DNA of 12,263 nt from an uncultured bacterium (GCA_903824735.1 CAIJXO010000015.1:1-12263), one strand, 5' to 3'; positions 5,908 through 12,263 are shown, numbered from the stretch's first letter. A program made the numbers and translations. The notes: generated by a model from the sequence alone, not told the origin.

Positions 5908-6990
5908 ATGAATAAGAAAATATGGTCAATTGTCGGAGTGATTATCGTCTTAGTCCTATTGGTTATAGGCTTAAACAATAACAGAATAGGAGAGAAAACC
6001 GTCATTAGGATCGGTGTAGCTGTACCCATGACTGGTAACAATGGCTTTGCTGGCGAAGGGATCCGTGATGCGATTAATCTAGCGCAAAGTAAACTAAAGA
6101 ATACTAAGTACAAGTATGATGTCATCTTCGAAGATACACAAGTTGATCCCAAATCAGCAGCGACTGTAGCTCAAAAGCTAATTACTATCGACAAAGTCGA
6201 CGCGATCATTGACGCTTATGCTCCGATTGGCAACATTATCGCTCCTATAGCCGAAGAAACACAAGTTGTACACATTGGAATTGCTTTTGATGCGCGAGCG
6301 GCCGAGGGAGAATATAATTTTATACATTTCCATACTCCAGACACATCAGCCAGGGCTTTTTTGACTGAGATGGACAAAAGGGGACTTAAGACTCTTGGGA
6401 TTTTCCATCTAAATAATCCGGGGATCTTAGCTGTGTATAATTCAATTGTAAAATTGAGTTCCGAATACGGGATCGAAATTGTGTCTGATCAAGAATTTAA
6501 ATCTGGCGATCGCGATTTCAGAAGTATAATTATAAAAAGTGCTGTAAATAAAGCCGACCTGTATGCAGTCTTAAGTATTCCACCAGAACTAGATATCTTA
6601 TCTAAACAAATGAAAGAGCTCGGCCTCGGTAATATGTCGACAGCGATTTACTTTGAGTTGAGCCCGAATAAATCACTATATGAAGGTCTGTGGTCAATTG
6701 GTTTTGGCGCGGCGAGTGATGTGTTTGTCAAAGAATATAAAGATGTGTACAAAAAAGATATCGCTTTCGGTGGGCCTAATGCTTATGATGCCTTCAACCT
6801 TATCGTCAATGCAGCCGAGTCATACAAAGGTGAAGACAAACCATCGACAAAATATATCGCCGATCAAATCCAAAATCTCAAAGATTACGACGGCGTACTC
6901 GGTAGACTGACAGTGGACGAAGCGGGGATTATAGACTCACCAGTGCTTGTAAAGACTGTAAAAAATGGAGTAATGGTGTCGATAGAGTAA
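5908..6990 (+). CDS. anchored LivJ-like solute-binding protein (module B)
   Basis: This 360-residue type-1 periplasmic-binding-fold protein has a short basic N-terminus, a hydrophobic helix at 6-22, no lipobox, then the family opening IRIGVAVPMTGNNGFAGEGI. The C-terminal DYDGVLGRLTVDEAGI is closely matched in binding protein D (DYDGVSGKFSIVNGKL), so B and D look like nearer paralogues than A or C. The expected ligand-contact turn reads IGIAFDARAAEG and differs from LivJ. The start is ATG 5908 with a weak GAGAAG site (5894-5899) 8 nt before it, so this gene may have a real leader. A possible -10 is TACTAT (5855-5860) with TTTACT (5831-5836) as -35; this is uncertain. It is divergent from regulator B and convergent with the phosphoribosyltransferase gene, 7 nt apart. 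Confidence 0.85.
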   Translation: MNKKIWSIVGVIIVLVLLVIGLNNNRIGEKTVIRIGVAVPMTGNNGFAGEGIRDAINLAQSKLKNTKYKYDVIFEDTQVDPKSAATVAQKLITIDKVDAIIDAYAPIGNIIAPIAEETQVVHIGIAFDARAAEGEYNFIHFHTPDTSARAFLTEMDKRGLKTLGIFHLNNPGILAVYNSIVKLSSEYGIEIVSDQEFKSGDRDFRSIIIKSAVNKADLYAVLSIPPELDILSKQMKELGLGNMSTAIYFELSPNKSLYEGLWSIGFGAASDVFVKEYKDVYKKDIAFGGPNAYDAFNLIVNAAESYKGEDKPSTKYIADQIQNLKDYDGVLGRLTVDEAGIIDSPVLVKTVKNGVMVSIE

Positions 6991-6997
6991 GGATATC

Positions 6998-7978
6998 TTA
7001 CACTTCACTAATCACATCAAAGCCCTTAAAGCTACCAGTAATAGCGAGGCCGATGATTTTTCCACTACATGAACCTTGCTGTCTGATCTTCAAGGCAACT
7101 TCATTTAGGGTCGCGCCAGAACCAACAGCATCATCAATTAGTAAAATATTCCCGTATTTATTATTACCATCACTGACAAAGATAGAGCGACGTGCGTTTT
7201 CGGTGCGATCTTCAACCTTACTCAAAGTTTTTTGGGGGACAATCACTTCCGTTCGCGCTTTGACAATATTAATCTCACGCAGAGGTAGAGCCAAAGAATT
7301 TTTCAACTCTTTCATGAGCTGAATCTCTCTTTTGACCGTCGGCGGAATGAAACCCACAGCATCAATCTCGTATCGGCCAATCAATTCTAGGATAGTATCG
7401 CGTGATTCGGTACTTATTCTCCTTATCAGTTTTTTGTCCTGACTATTTTTGGCATAAAGAAGAATCTGACCAAGCTTGGTCTTGCCGAATCGCTCGATGG
7501 CATAAAAGTCTAAGTAAAAAACTTTATCCAGGCCAAAGTTATTTGGAAATGTCGTCTTGATTTTTTCCGTACCATCGATTAAACCATTTTTCTTCCAAAC
7601 ATTGTATTTAGCCAAAGTCGCCACATACTCATCGGCAGTTTTAGCAACAGGTAGATGGTTTCGTTCACACCAAAAAGAAAATCCATCTAAGCCCTCCTTC
7701 ATTTCTCCGACTGGGGTAATAATCAAATAATGATCGTCGATGATCTTTTTAATTTCTGAATTGATGTCGACCGAAAGCACACTCTTTTCTGGATTCTTGA
7801 CTGAGTAAAATACTTTAGGGGTACTACCGATTTTCTCAATTTGCCCAAGATTGATTAACTCGCCTAGGTGTTTCTGGGCGGCCTGCCTAGATATACTAAA
7901 AGTATCAATGATTTCCTTTGCCGTCACTGAACCTTTATTCTTTATAAAATTAACTATATTTTGCTTCGTTTCACTCAT
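6998..7978 (-). CDS. HTH domain fused to ComF-type phosphoribosyltransferase
   Basis: In this 326-residue protein, residues about 5-60 form a winged helix-turn-helix (SVTAKEIIDTFSISRQAAQK, then LGQIEKIG and a wing ending KVFYSV). Residues about 153-185 resemble the region of ComF proteins before the catalytic core (FYAIERFGKTKLGQILLYAK). ComF-like QKTLSKVEDRTENARRSIF follows at 249-267. The PRPP-binding signature ILLIDDAVGSGAT is at 278-290. The cysteine zinc finger of classical ComF is absent. A helix-turn-helix joined to a phosphoribosyltransferase recalls Bacillus PurR, which senses PRPP, so a nucleotide-linked regulator is a reasonable inference. An enzyme or a competence role is the alternative. 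The start ATG 7978 is supported by a promoter 6 nt upstream. Its -35 lies within the 3' end of the exonuclease gene. Confidence 0.8.
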   Translation of the reverse strand: MSETKQNIVNFIKNKGSVTAKEIIDTFSISRQAAQKHLGELINLGQIEKIGSTPKVFYSVKNPEKSVLSVDINSEIKKIIDDHYLIITPVGEMKEGLDGFSFWCERNHLPVAKTADEYVATLAKYNVWKKNGLIDGTEKIKTTFPNNFGLDKVFYLDFYAIERFGKTKLGQILLYAKNSQDKKLIRRISTESRDTILELIGRYEIDAVGFIPPTVKREIQLMKELKNSLALPLREINIVKARTEVIVPQKTLSKVEDRTENARRSIFVSDGNNKYGNILLIDDAVGSGATLNEVALKIRQQGSCSGKIIGLAITGSFKGFDVISEV

Positions 7979-7984
7979 GGGAAC

Positions 7985-8013
7985 AGTATAGTTTATTTAC
8001 TATTTATAGTCAA
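7985..8013 (-). promoter_or_regulatory. leaderless-type promoter of the HTH-PRTase gene
   Basis: On the minus strand the -35 is TTGACT (8008-8013), the spacer 17 nt and the -10 TATACT (7985-7990). Exactly 6 nt separate the -10 from ATG 7978. The -35 sits inside the last codons of the upstream exonuclease gene, whose stop is at 7993-7995. The match to consensus is close, so the gene can be expressed independently of its upstream neighbour. Confidence 0.7.
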
Positions 8014-8763
8014 TACCACCGGACAATGATCACTGCCAAACACGTCATTCAAAATTTCCGCCTTCTTTATTTTATCTTTTAGATCAGGTGAAACGAAAAA
8101 GTAATCAATACGCCAGCCGACATTGCGCTCGCGAGCAAAAGTCTTCATATCCCACCAGCTGTATTTCACTTCTTTAGGATGAAGATGACGGAAAGAATCG
8201 ATGTAGCCTTTCTCTACCACTTTATCAAGCCACGCTCTTTCGATAGGCAAGAAACCAGTTTGCTCAGCATTTTCTTTTGGCCGAGCGAGATCGATTTCAT
8301 TGTGTGCGGTATTTACATCACCACAAAAGATAACAGCTTTGCCCGATTTACGGATCTTCTCAATAAATTTCAAAAACTGATCATAAAACTCCATCTTATA
8401 TTTCAAGCGCTCTGGACCGCCGCCACCGTTCGGGAAGTAGCCGTTCAATAAAACAAAGTCCTTGAAGTAGGCGATTATCATACGGCCCTCTTGATCATAT
8501 TTGGTATCGCCAATACTGTATTCCACTTTCTCTGGCTTCACCTTGCTGTAAATCGCCACCCCGCTGTAGCCTTTACGTATTTTGGAATGATCAAAATAGG
8601 AATGATAGCCCTTAGGATTGCGGATCACTTCGGGAAGTTGCTCGGGATGAGCTTTGGTTTCTTGGAGACAGAAAATATCCGGATTTAGTTCAAAAAGCTG
8701 AGACCATTTATCTTTCTTTACAACTGCGCGCAGGCCGTTTACATTCCATGACACGATTTTCAT
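7993..8763 (-). CDS. xth: exodeoxyribonuclease III / AP endonuclease
   Basis: This 256-residue, full-length ExoIII/APE1-family enzyme of the EEP phosphatase fold repairs abasic sites and removes 3' blocks in DNA in the cytoplasm. Visible active-site motifs are WNVNGLRA (6-13, Asn7), QETKA (34-38, metal-binding Glu35), YFPNG (109-113), GDVNTAHNEIDL (148-159, Asp149 and Asn151), WRIDYFFVS (217-225) and GSDHCPV (243-249, catalytic Asp245-His246 pair). All key residues are present. The start ATG 8763 follows a -10 box by 6 nt and has no ribosome-binding site. The gene lies 22 nt behind binding protein C on the same strand, and its own promoter sits at that junction. Confidence 0.95.
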   Translation of the reverse strand: MKIVSWNVNGLRAVVKKDKWSQLFELNPDIFCLQETKAHPEQLPEVIRNPKGYHSYFDHSKIRKGYSGVAIYSKVKPEKVEYSIGDTKYDQEGRMIIAYFKDFVLLNGYFPNGGGGPERLKYKMEFYDQFLKFIEKIRKSGKAVIFCGDVNTAHNEIDLARPKENAEQTGFLPIERAWLDKVVEKGYIDSFRHLHPKEVKYSWWDMKTFARERNVGWRIDYFFVSPDLKDKIKKAEILNDVFGSDHCPVVLTINSK

Positions 8764-8769
8764 GGAAAT

Positions 8770-8778
8770 AGTATAGCA
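8770..8778 (-). promoter_or_regulatory. extended -10 promoter of xth, leaderless type
   Basis: On the minus strand the -10 is TATACT (8770-8775) preceded by TGC (8776-8778), an extended -10. No good -35 is seen at the expected distance, which lies inside the 3' end of binding protein C. Exactly 6 nt separate the -10 from ATG 8763. Confidence 0.55.
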
Positions 8779-8785
8779 TCTTTCT

Positions 8786-9865
8786 TTATTTTAGTTTCTC
8801 TACAATCCATTCTCCGCCCTTGATATCTCCGCTCTCATCAAACTGATAGTCTGTCTGGAAGCCGTGGTAATTTGTGTCGTTCCTTAAATAATCAGCTGTC
8901 GTTTGTCCTTCTTTTTTATTTTTTATCGCTTCGACAAGAATCATTAGGCCGTCATAAGCACTGTCGGAATAGGTGCCAGGGTATTCACCGTATTTTTTGT
9001 AAAATTTTTCAGAAAAAGTCTTAGACATATTTGTGCGAAGAAAATACATCTCATCCTTTGGATTAATTTGAATGTCACCTTTTTTTGATAACCCGTAGGC
9101 AATTGTGCTAGCAGAAAGAAAACTAACATTTAATTTCAGCTCTTGGATTCTCCTAATAATAGTGGCTGTCCCCTCATCGTAACCCGTCCACAGTATAGTG
9201 TCGACGCCAAGCAATTTAATTTTCGCTAGAATAGTTGGAATCGATTCTTTTTCAGTGCCGAAGGTTATTCGATCAATTAGTACGACATCGGCTCCTGCTT
9301 GTATAGCCGCTGCATCAAACGGTACCAAAATACTCTCGCCCCAAGCGCTCTTGTCGACAATAATAGCCACTCTTTTGCTCTTCTGTACCCTTAACCATTC
9401 AGCTGTCGGACTTAATAATCGATAATTTTTCACAGCACCGAAAAAGATATAGGGGCTCTTGGTGTTAATATACTCTGAAGTATTGGCGGGTGAATACGAA
9501 GTAATCTTGTTTTCATTTAAAATAGGACCAGCGGAATCTAAGAGAAAGCTCCAGGTTGGACCGATTATGGCCTGGACTTTATCAAACGCAATCAATTTAT
9601 TTACAGCTGATACAGTTTTCTTGGGATCAGTGCCATCATCCTCATAGACTATCCCCACTTTAATTCCTCTTTTTAGTAAGTCTTCCTTGGCAAGCTCAAT
9701 ACCTTTTTTAATATTCGAGCCATCTGTAACTGCTGTACCGCTAAGGGCAAGGGGGGCTCCGATTACGATTTCGGTATGATCAGCAAGCTTTTGCTTATTA
9801 TTTATCACTAGTACCGATACCACAACTAATACCACCAAACCGCATATGTATATTATTTTTCTCAT
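8786..9865 (-). CDS. anchored LivJ-like solute-binding protein (module C)
   Basis: This 359-residue type-1 periplasmic-binding-fold protein has a hydrophobic N-terminal helix (4-21) that contains one early cysteine (Cys8). That cysteine is not in a lipobox context, so an uncleaved anchor is likely. The opening is IVIGAPLALSGTAVTDGSNI, followed by a GIVYEDDGTDPKK-type strand, IIGPTWSF, and SPANTSEY at the position of the LivJ ligand-contact turn. This last motif keeps a Thr/Ser pair and is the nearest of the four to an amino-acid pocket. The C-terminus has TDYQFDESGDIKGGEW. ATG 9865 is supported by a promoter 6 nt upstream. It is divergent from regulator C, with 96 nt between starts. The ligand is unknown. 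Confidence 0.85.
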   Translation of the reverse strand: MRKIIYICGLVVLVVVSVLVINNKQKLADHTEIVIGAPLALSGTAVTDGSNIKKGIELAKEDLLKRGIKVGIVYEDDGTDPKKTVSAVNKLIAFDKVQAIIGPTWSFLLDSAGPILNENKITSYSPANTSEYINTKSPYIFFGAVKNYRLLSPTAEWLRVQKSKRVAIIVDKSAWGESILVPFDAAAIQAGADVVLIDRITFGTEKESIPTILAKIKLLGVDTILWTGYDEGTATIIRRIQELKLNVSFLSASTIAYGLSKKGDIQINPKDEMYFLRTNMSKTFSEKFYKKYGEYPGTYSDSAYDGLMILVEAIKNKKEGQTTADYLRNDTNYHGFQTDYQFDESGDIKGGEWIVEKLK

Positions 9866-9871
9866 GCTACA

Positions 9872-9900
9872 ATGGTAGCAGCTTGACTTACCTTTGTCAG
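9872..9900 (-). promoter_or_regulatory. leaderless-type promoter of binding protein C
   Basis: On the minus strand the -35 is CTGACA (9895-9900), the spacer 17 nt and the -10 TACCAT (9872-9877) with extended TGC. Exactly 6 nt separate the -10 from ATG 9865. A short inverted repeat TGAC (9884-9887) / GTCA (9896-9899) overlaps the -35, and a second palindrome TTATG-ATGA-CATAA (9905-9918) lies just upstream. Either could be a regulator site. Confidence 0.6.
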
Positions 9901-9945
9901 TAATTTATGATGACATAATAGAAGAAGAAAAACCTTATAAACATA

Positions 9946-9955
9946 GCCATAATTC
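9946..9955 (+). promoter_or_regulatory. core promoter of regulator C
   Basis: GCCATAATTC contains the -10-like CATAAT (9948-9953) and lies 6 nt before ATG 9962. The same 10 nt at the same distance precede regulator A (4216-4225). No convincing -35 is seen at the normal spacing here, so activity may depend on an activator. Confidence 0.5.
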
Positions 9956-9961
9956 AACAAC

Positions 9962-10726
9962 ATGTCAGGAATATTTGACAATAAAGAACGAGATGACGCA
10001 ATAGAAACCCTCCAAAGTCTAGGTTTGACCGTAAAAGAATCCCTAGTCTATTTCTCGTTAATGCAATCGGGAGAAGTGGGCGCTTCGGCTATTTCAACTG
10101 ACACCAAGCTACACAGACAGTTTGTCTACGATACTTTATCGTCACTAGAAGAAAAAGGCTTAGTCGGACATGTCATTGTCCGTGGTCGTAAAAAATTCTT
10201 TAGCTATGGACCGAGCAAGCTGTCGACTATGTTTGAATATAAAAAGAAATTAGCTGAAGATTTCACGAGAAAAATCGAGAAAAAAATCTTGCCGTCTGAC
10301 ATACAACAGTTTGAGGTGTACCGTGGACAGGAAGCGTTTATCGCTAATGAAATGAATACTATCGATTCAATCCGCCCCGGATCAAAAATATATGTTTTTG
10401 GTAGCGTTGGCGACGAATACGAGAAGTCGCTTGGAAAATATTTAACCGAGTACGAGTTTCAAAGAGCGAAAAAGGGGGTGGAGGTATTATATCTGGGTTC
10501 ATCGACACAGACAAAATTTCTTATACAAAGTAAAGACACACGTAGACTGTTTTCATATCGATTACTACCGAGTATTTTAACTGGGGCATTAAACATTACA
10601 ATATTTGAAGATAGGGTCTGTTTCTACATGTACGGCCCACCAGTTGCTAATTTTACGATCAAAAGCGAAAGAATAGCCAAGAGTTATGCAGATTTTTTTC
10701 TTGGCCTTTGGCAAATGTCAAAATAG
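9962..10726 (+). CDS. TrmB-family transcriptional regulator (module C)
   Basis: This 254-residue protein is the third TrmB-type paralogue in the window. The winged helix-turn-helix (about 15-85) includes LGLTVKESLVYFSLMQSGEV and the recognition helix LHRQFVYDTLSSLEEKGLV, with a basic wing (RGRKKFF). A Lys/Glu-rich linker helix (about 95-112) precedes the C-terminal sensor-type domain (FEVYRGQEAFIANE to the end), which closes with DFFLGLWQMSK, the same final helix pattern as regulators A and B. The short N-terminal extension before the helix-turn-helix is Asp/Glu-rich. ATG 9962 has no ribosome-binding site and a -10 box 8 nt upstream, so the mRNA is probably leaderless. It is divergent from binding protein C, its likely target. 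The ligand cannot be read from sequence. Confidence 0.85.
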   Translation: MSGIFDNKERDDAIETLQSLGLTVKESLVYFSLMQSGEVGASAISTDTKLHRQFVYDTLSSLEEKGLVGHVIVRGRKKFFSYGPSKLSTMFEYKKKLAEDFTRKIEKKILPSDIQQFEVYRGQEAFIANEMNTIDSIRPGSKIYVFGSVGDEYEKSLGKYLTEYEFQRAKKGVEVLYLGSSTQTKFLIQSKDTRRLFSYRLLPSILTGALNITIFEDRVCFYMYGPPVANFTIKSERIAKSYADFFLGLWQMSK

Positions 10727-10730
10727 ATAA

Positions 10731-10755
10731 ACAAAAAACACCGACCGTTCGGTGT
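10731..10755 (-). terminator. Rho-independent terminator of the DUF4870-like gene
   Basis: ACACCGA (10738-10744) and TCGGTGT (10749-10755) form a perfect 7-bp stem around CCGT. On the minus strand it is followed by a run of T residues (complement of 10733-10738). It lies 25 nt beyond the stop of the gene at 10781-11149. On the plus strand the hairpin is followed by CCCTTGTTT, so it would terminate regulator C transcripts poorly at best. Confidence 0.75.
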
Positions 10756-10780
10756 CCCTTGTTTAAATCTTTTAGATTTA

Positions 10781-11149
10781 TTACTTCACCAAATTAAACC
10801 AAGTGCCGATAACTGGAAGTGGTTTGGTTTCATTCTTGCTGACATTAATGATACCGATAACAAGAAGGACGAGGATAATCAATTGCCACAAGTTCATCAA
10901 GTACCAGAGACCCACGACCGAAAGGATGACCCAACCGATAATCTCAACGATCAGCAAATTCACTCCTTGATTCACATGAAAATTTAAAAAGGCTGAACGA
11001 TTCTTGGTGGCCAATAATGGAATAATAACAAGGATGCTTAAGTAAGACAGTATTCCCATCAGCTTGTCATTATTAACTTCGCCAGAAACTGGTGGCACTG
11101 GAGCAGGTGCCGGTGGTGGAGTCTGTGTGTTTTGATTTTGATCTGCCAT
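10781..11149 (-). CDS. Tic20/DUF4870-like small membrane protein
   Basis: This 122-residue protein has a Gln/Pro-rich, Ala-Pro repeated N-terminus (about 4-20) and three hydrophobic segments (about 31-46, 63-80 and 88-102). Between the first two is FLNFHVNQG (54-62), matching the FHxxQG motif typical of the DUF4870/Tic20-like family of small bacterial membrane proteins. The biochemical role of the family is not established. The start ATG 11149 has no ribosome-binding site. A TATAAT box lies 33 nt upstream, giving a leader of roughly 26 nt. The gene sits between modules C and D and has its own promoter and terminator, so it is probably independent of the binding-protein modules. Confidence 0.8.
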   Translation of the reverse strand: MADQNQNTQTPPPAPAPVPPVSGEVNNDKLMGILSYLSILVIIPLLATKNRSAFLNFHVNQGVNLLIVEIIGWVILSVVGLWYLMNLWQLIILVLLVIGIINVSKNETKPLPVIGTWFNLVK

Positions 11150-11182
11150 ATGTTTGTTTTATTAATAAATTGATATGACAGT

Positions 11183-11191
11183 ATTATAGCA
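11183..11191 (-). promoter_or_regulatory. extended -10 promoter of the DUF4870-like gene
   Basis: On the minus strand the sequence reads TGC followed by a perfect TATAAT (11183-11188), 33 nt before ATG 11149. The -35 region falls near the stop codon of binding protein D and has no clear match. The extended -10 makes the call reasonable. Confidence 0.55.
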
Positions 11192-11213
11192 TAAAACACT
11201 CTCCCCGTAGACC

Positions 11214-12263
11214 CTAATCCAACGCCACAAACTGCCCGTCTTTTACTTGCTTAAAGTAGAAATCACGCACTAATTTACCGTTTACAATCGAGAATTTACC
11301 GCTAACACCATCGTAATCTTTGATGTTCTTAACGTAGTTGTTAATACACTCTTTATTTAAGTTACATTTGTCGACAGCTTGGACTAATATGGAGTAGGTA
11401 TCGTAAATGTTGTAAGCCACAATCTGTGGGTCGTTCCCGGTTCGTTTTTTGAACTCTTCAATGAATCTGGTCTGTTTTTCTGTCAATGAAGAGGTGTTAA
11501 TCAAAGATGTATAAATCAAGCCTTCAAGATTGTCACCCGCGATTTGAACAATCTCTGGTGATTCGGTGGCATAGAGACTTAAGAATTTAGTCTTAATACC
11601 GAGCTCTGCTGCCTGTTTTATAATTAGACCTGTCGGCGCACTGCTATTCACGATATATATCGCGTCAGGCATCTTTTCTTTTATCTTTAACAAAGCTGAT
11701 CGGTAGTCAGTCTGTCCAACTGGATTTCCTTCTTCAGCAACTACGGCTCCAGCATTTTTATCAACTGCCGCCTTGAATTCTTTGAGATATCTGTAGCCCA
11801 TATCGGTTTGTAGATACATGATTGCTAATCTATTATAACCAAGTTCATTTACTTTATTAGCCATAGCCGTCGCATCATCCACCGCTTCAATCGAATTTTT
11901 GTATAAATAATCACCAATATCATTGCCTCCACCATATGGAGTAAAAATGGTAACCTTGTTTTGAATGGCAAGCTTTCTTACAGATTCGATGGCCGAACCG
12001 TTTAGCGGTCCAATCACCGCAACAACGCCATCGGCCTGCACCAACTTATTAAAAGCCGAGACAGATGCTGTAGGACTAAAGACATCATTCTCAATAATTA
12101 ATGTAGCGTTATTTTTTGGATGATCTGCTTCAGCGATAGCGAGAGCTGTCTTGGCCTCGTCACCCGTATACGCCAGGGTACCAGTTAGTGGCAATATCAC
12201 ACCGATCTTCACCTTACTTGTATCTGATTGGTTAATAAGAGCAATAGCAACGACTATTAAAAC
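11214..12263 (-). CDS. anchored LivJ-like solute-binding protein (module D), partial
   Basis: About 349 codons are visible and the N-terminus lies beyond the right edge. The frame stays open to the last base. Its first visible residues (VLIVVAIALINQS) are the end of a hydrophobic anchor like those of A-C, followed by the family opening KIGVILPLTGTLAYTGDEAK. A GTG at 12212 is therefore an internal valine codon and not the start. Other family marks are AVIGPLNGSA, TPYGGGND at the ligand-contact turn, and a C-terminus DYDGVSGKFS nearly matching binding protein B. The two cysteines near the C-terminus (CNLNKEC) could form a disulfide, which the other three copies lack. A divergent TrmB regulator is expected just outside the window on the plus strand. 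Ligand unknown. Confidence 0.85.
   Translation of the reverse strand, partial: VLIVVAIALINQSDTSKVKIGVILPLTGTLAYTGDEAKTALAIAEADHPKNNATLIIENDVFSPTASVSAFNKLVQADGVVAVIGPLNGSAIESVRKLAIQNKVTIFTPYGGGNDIGDYLYKNSIEAVDDATAMANKVNELGYNRLAIMYLQTDMGYRYLKEFKAAVDKNAGAVVAEEGNPVGQTDYRSALLKIKEKMPDAIYIVNSSAPTGLIIKQAAELGIKTKFLSLYATESPEIVQIAGDNLEGLIYTSLINTSSLTEKQTRFIEEFKKRTGNDPQIVAYNIYDTYSILVQAVDKCNLNKECINNYVKNIKDYDGVSGKFSIVNGKLVRDFYFKQVKDGQFVALD

Noticed and set aside
6987..7001. GTAAG-5 nt-CTTAC repeat as a terminator between binding protein B and HTH-PRTase
   Set aside because: The stem is only 5 bp, with no T-run on either strand.
12210..12212. GTG as the start of binding protein D
   Set aside because: The frame stays open to the window edge and encodes the end of an anchor helix upstream, as in the three paralogues.
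1..12263. Alternative genetic code (UGA as glycine, as in Gracilibacteria/SR1)
   Set aside because: All recognised genes are full length under the standard code with no in-frame UGA; absence of UGA stops in ten genes is too small a sample to argue recoding.
1..12263. CRISPR arrays, insertion sequences or toxin-antitoxin pairs
   Set aside because: No regularly spaced long repeats, transposase motifs or paired small ORFs with such signatures were seen.

Overview
The window looks like a chromosomal stretch from a small-genome bacterium, most plausibly a Candidate Phyla Radiation (Patescibacteria/Parcubacteria-like) member. That placement is an inference. It rests on moderate-to-low GC (about 43-45% in lines counted by eye inside genes), short intergenic gaps, missing Shine-Dalgarno sites, many -10 boxes sitting 6-8 nt before an ATG (leaderless-type starts), anchored binding proteins without a lipobox, and a Tic20/DUF4870-like membrane protein. 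No 16S rRNA gene or single-copy marker is present to settle it. All ten genes whose stop is visible end in TAA or TAG.

Left part (1-1678): tRNA-Gly(GCC) without an encoded CCA, tRNA-Arg(TCG) with an encoded CCA, and, 5 nt later, the gene for the CCA-adding tRNA nucleotidyltransferase. This is a compact tRNA-maturation unit.

Middle-left accessory part (1679-2965): a 331-nt spacer carries degenerate TTCCAACG repeats, a long hairpin, an operator-like array of TAAAGGACA motifs and a perfect DnaA box. It leads into an unrecognised, GC-richer gene (2010-2537) with a GTG start and a strong ribosome-binding site, followed by a GNRA-loop terminator. Then comes a promoter/terminator-bounded transcript of about 245 nt with no convincing ORF (2713-2956), a candidate non-coding RNA.

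Right part (2966-12263): a repeating module. Four type-1 periplasmic-binding-fold proteins of the branched-chain amino-acid-binding (LivJ-like) family, A-D, are present. Three of them are divergently paired with a TrmB-family regulator: A 2966-4084 with 4232-4990, B 5908-6990 with 5000-5773, C 8786-9865 with 9962-10726. D runs off the right edge, so its partner is not visible. No ABC permease or ATPase is present. A helix-turn-helix/ComF-type phosphoribosyltransferase fusion and an exonuclease III gene lie between modules B and C. A small Tic20/DUF4870-like membrane protein lies between C and D.

Working together (inference): each TrmB-like protein probably senses a small molecule and controls the divergent gene for a membrane-anchored binding protein, giving a bank of separately regulated ligand-capture proteins. 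They may share one transporter encoded elsewhere, or act as orphan receptors. Two regulator genes share an identical 10-nt core promoter at the same distance from ATG, and four minus-strand genes share the pattern -10 box, 6 nt, ATG.
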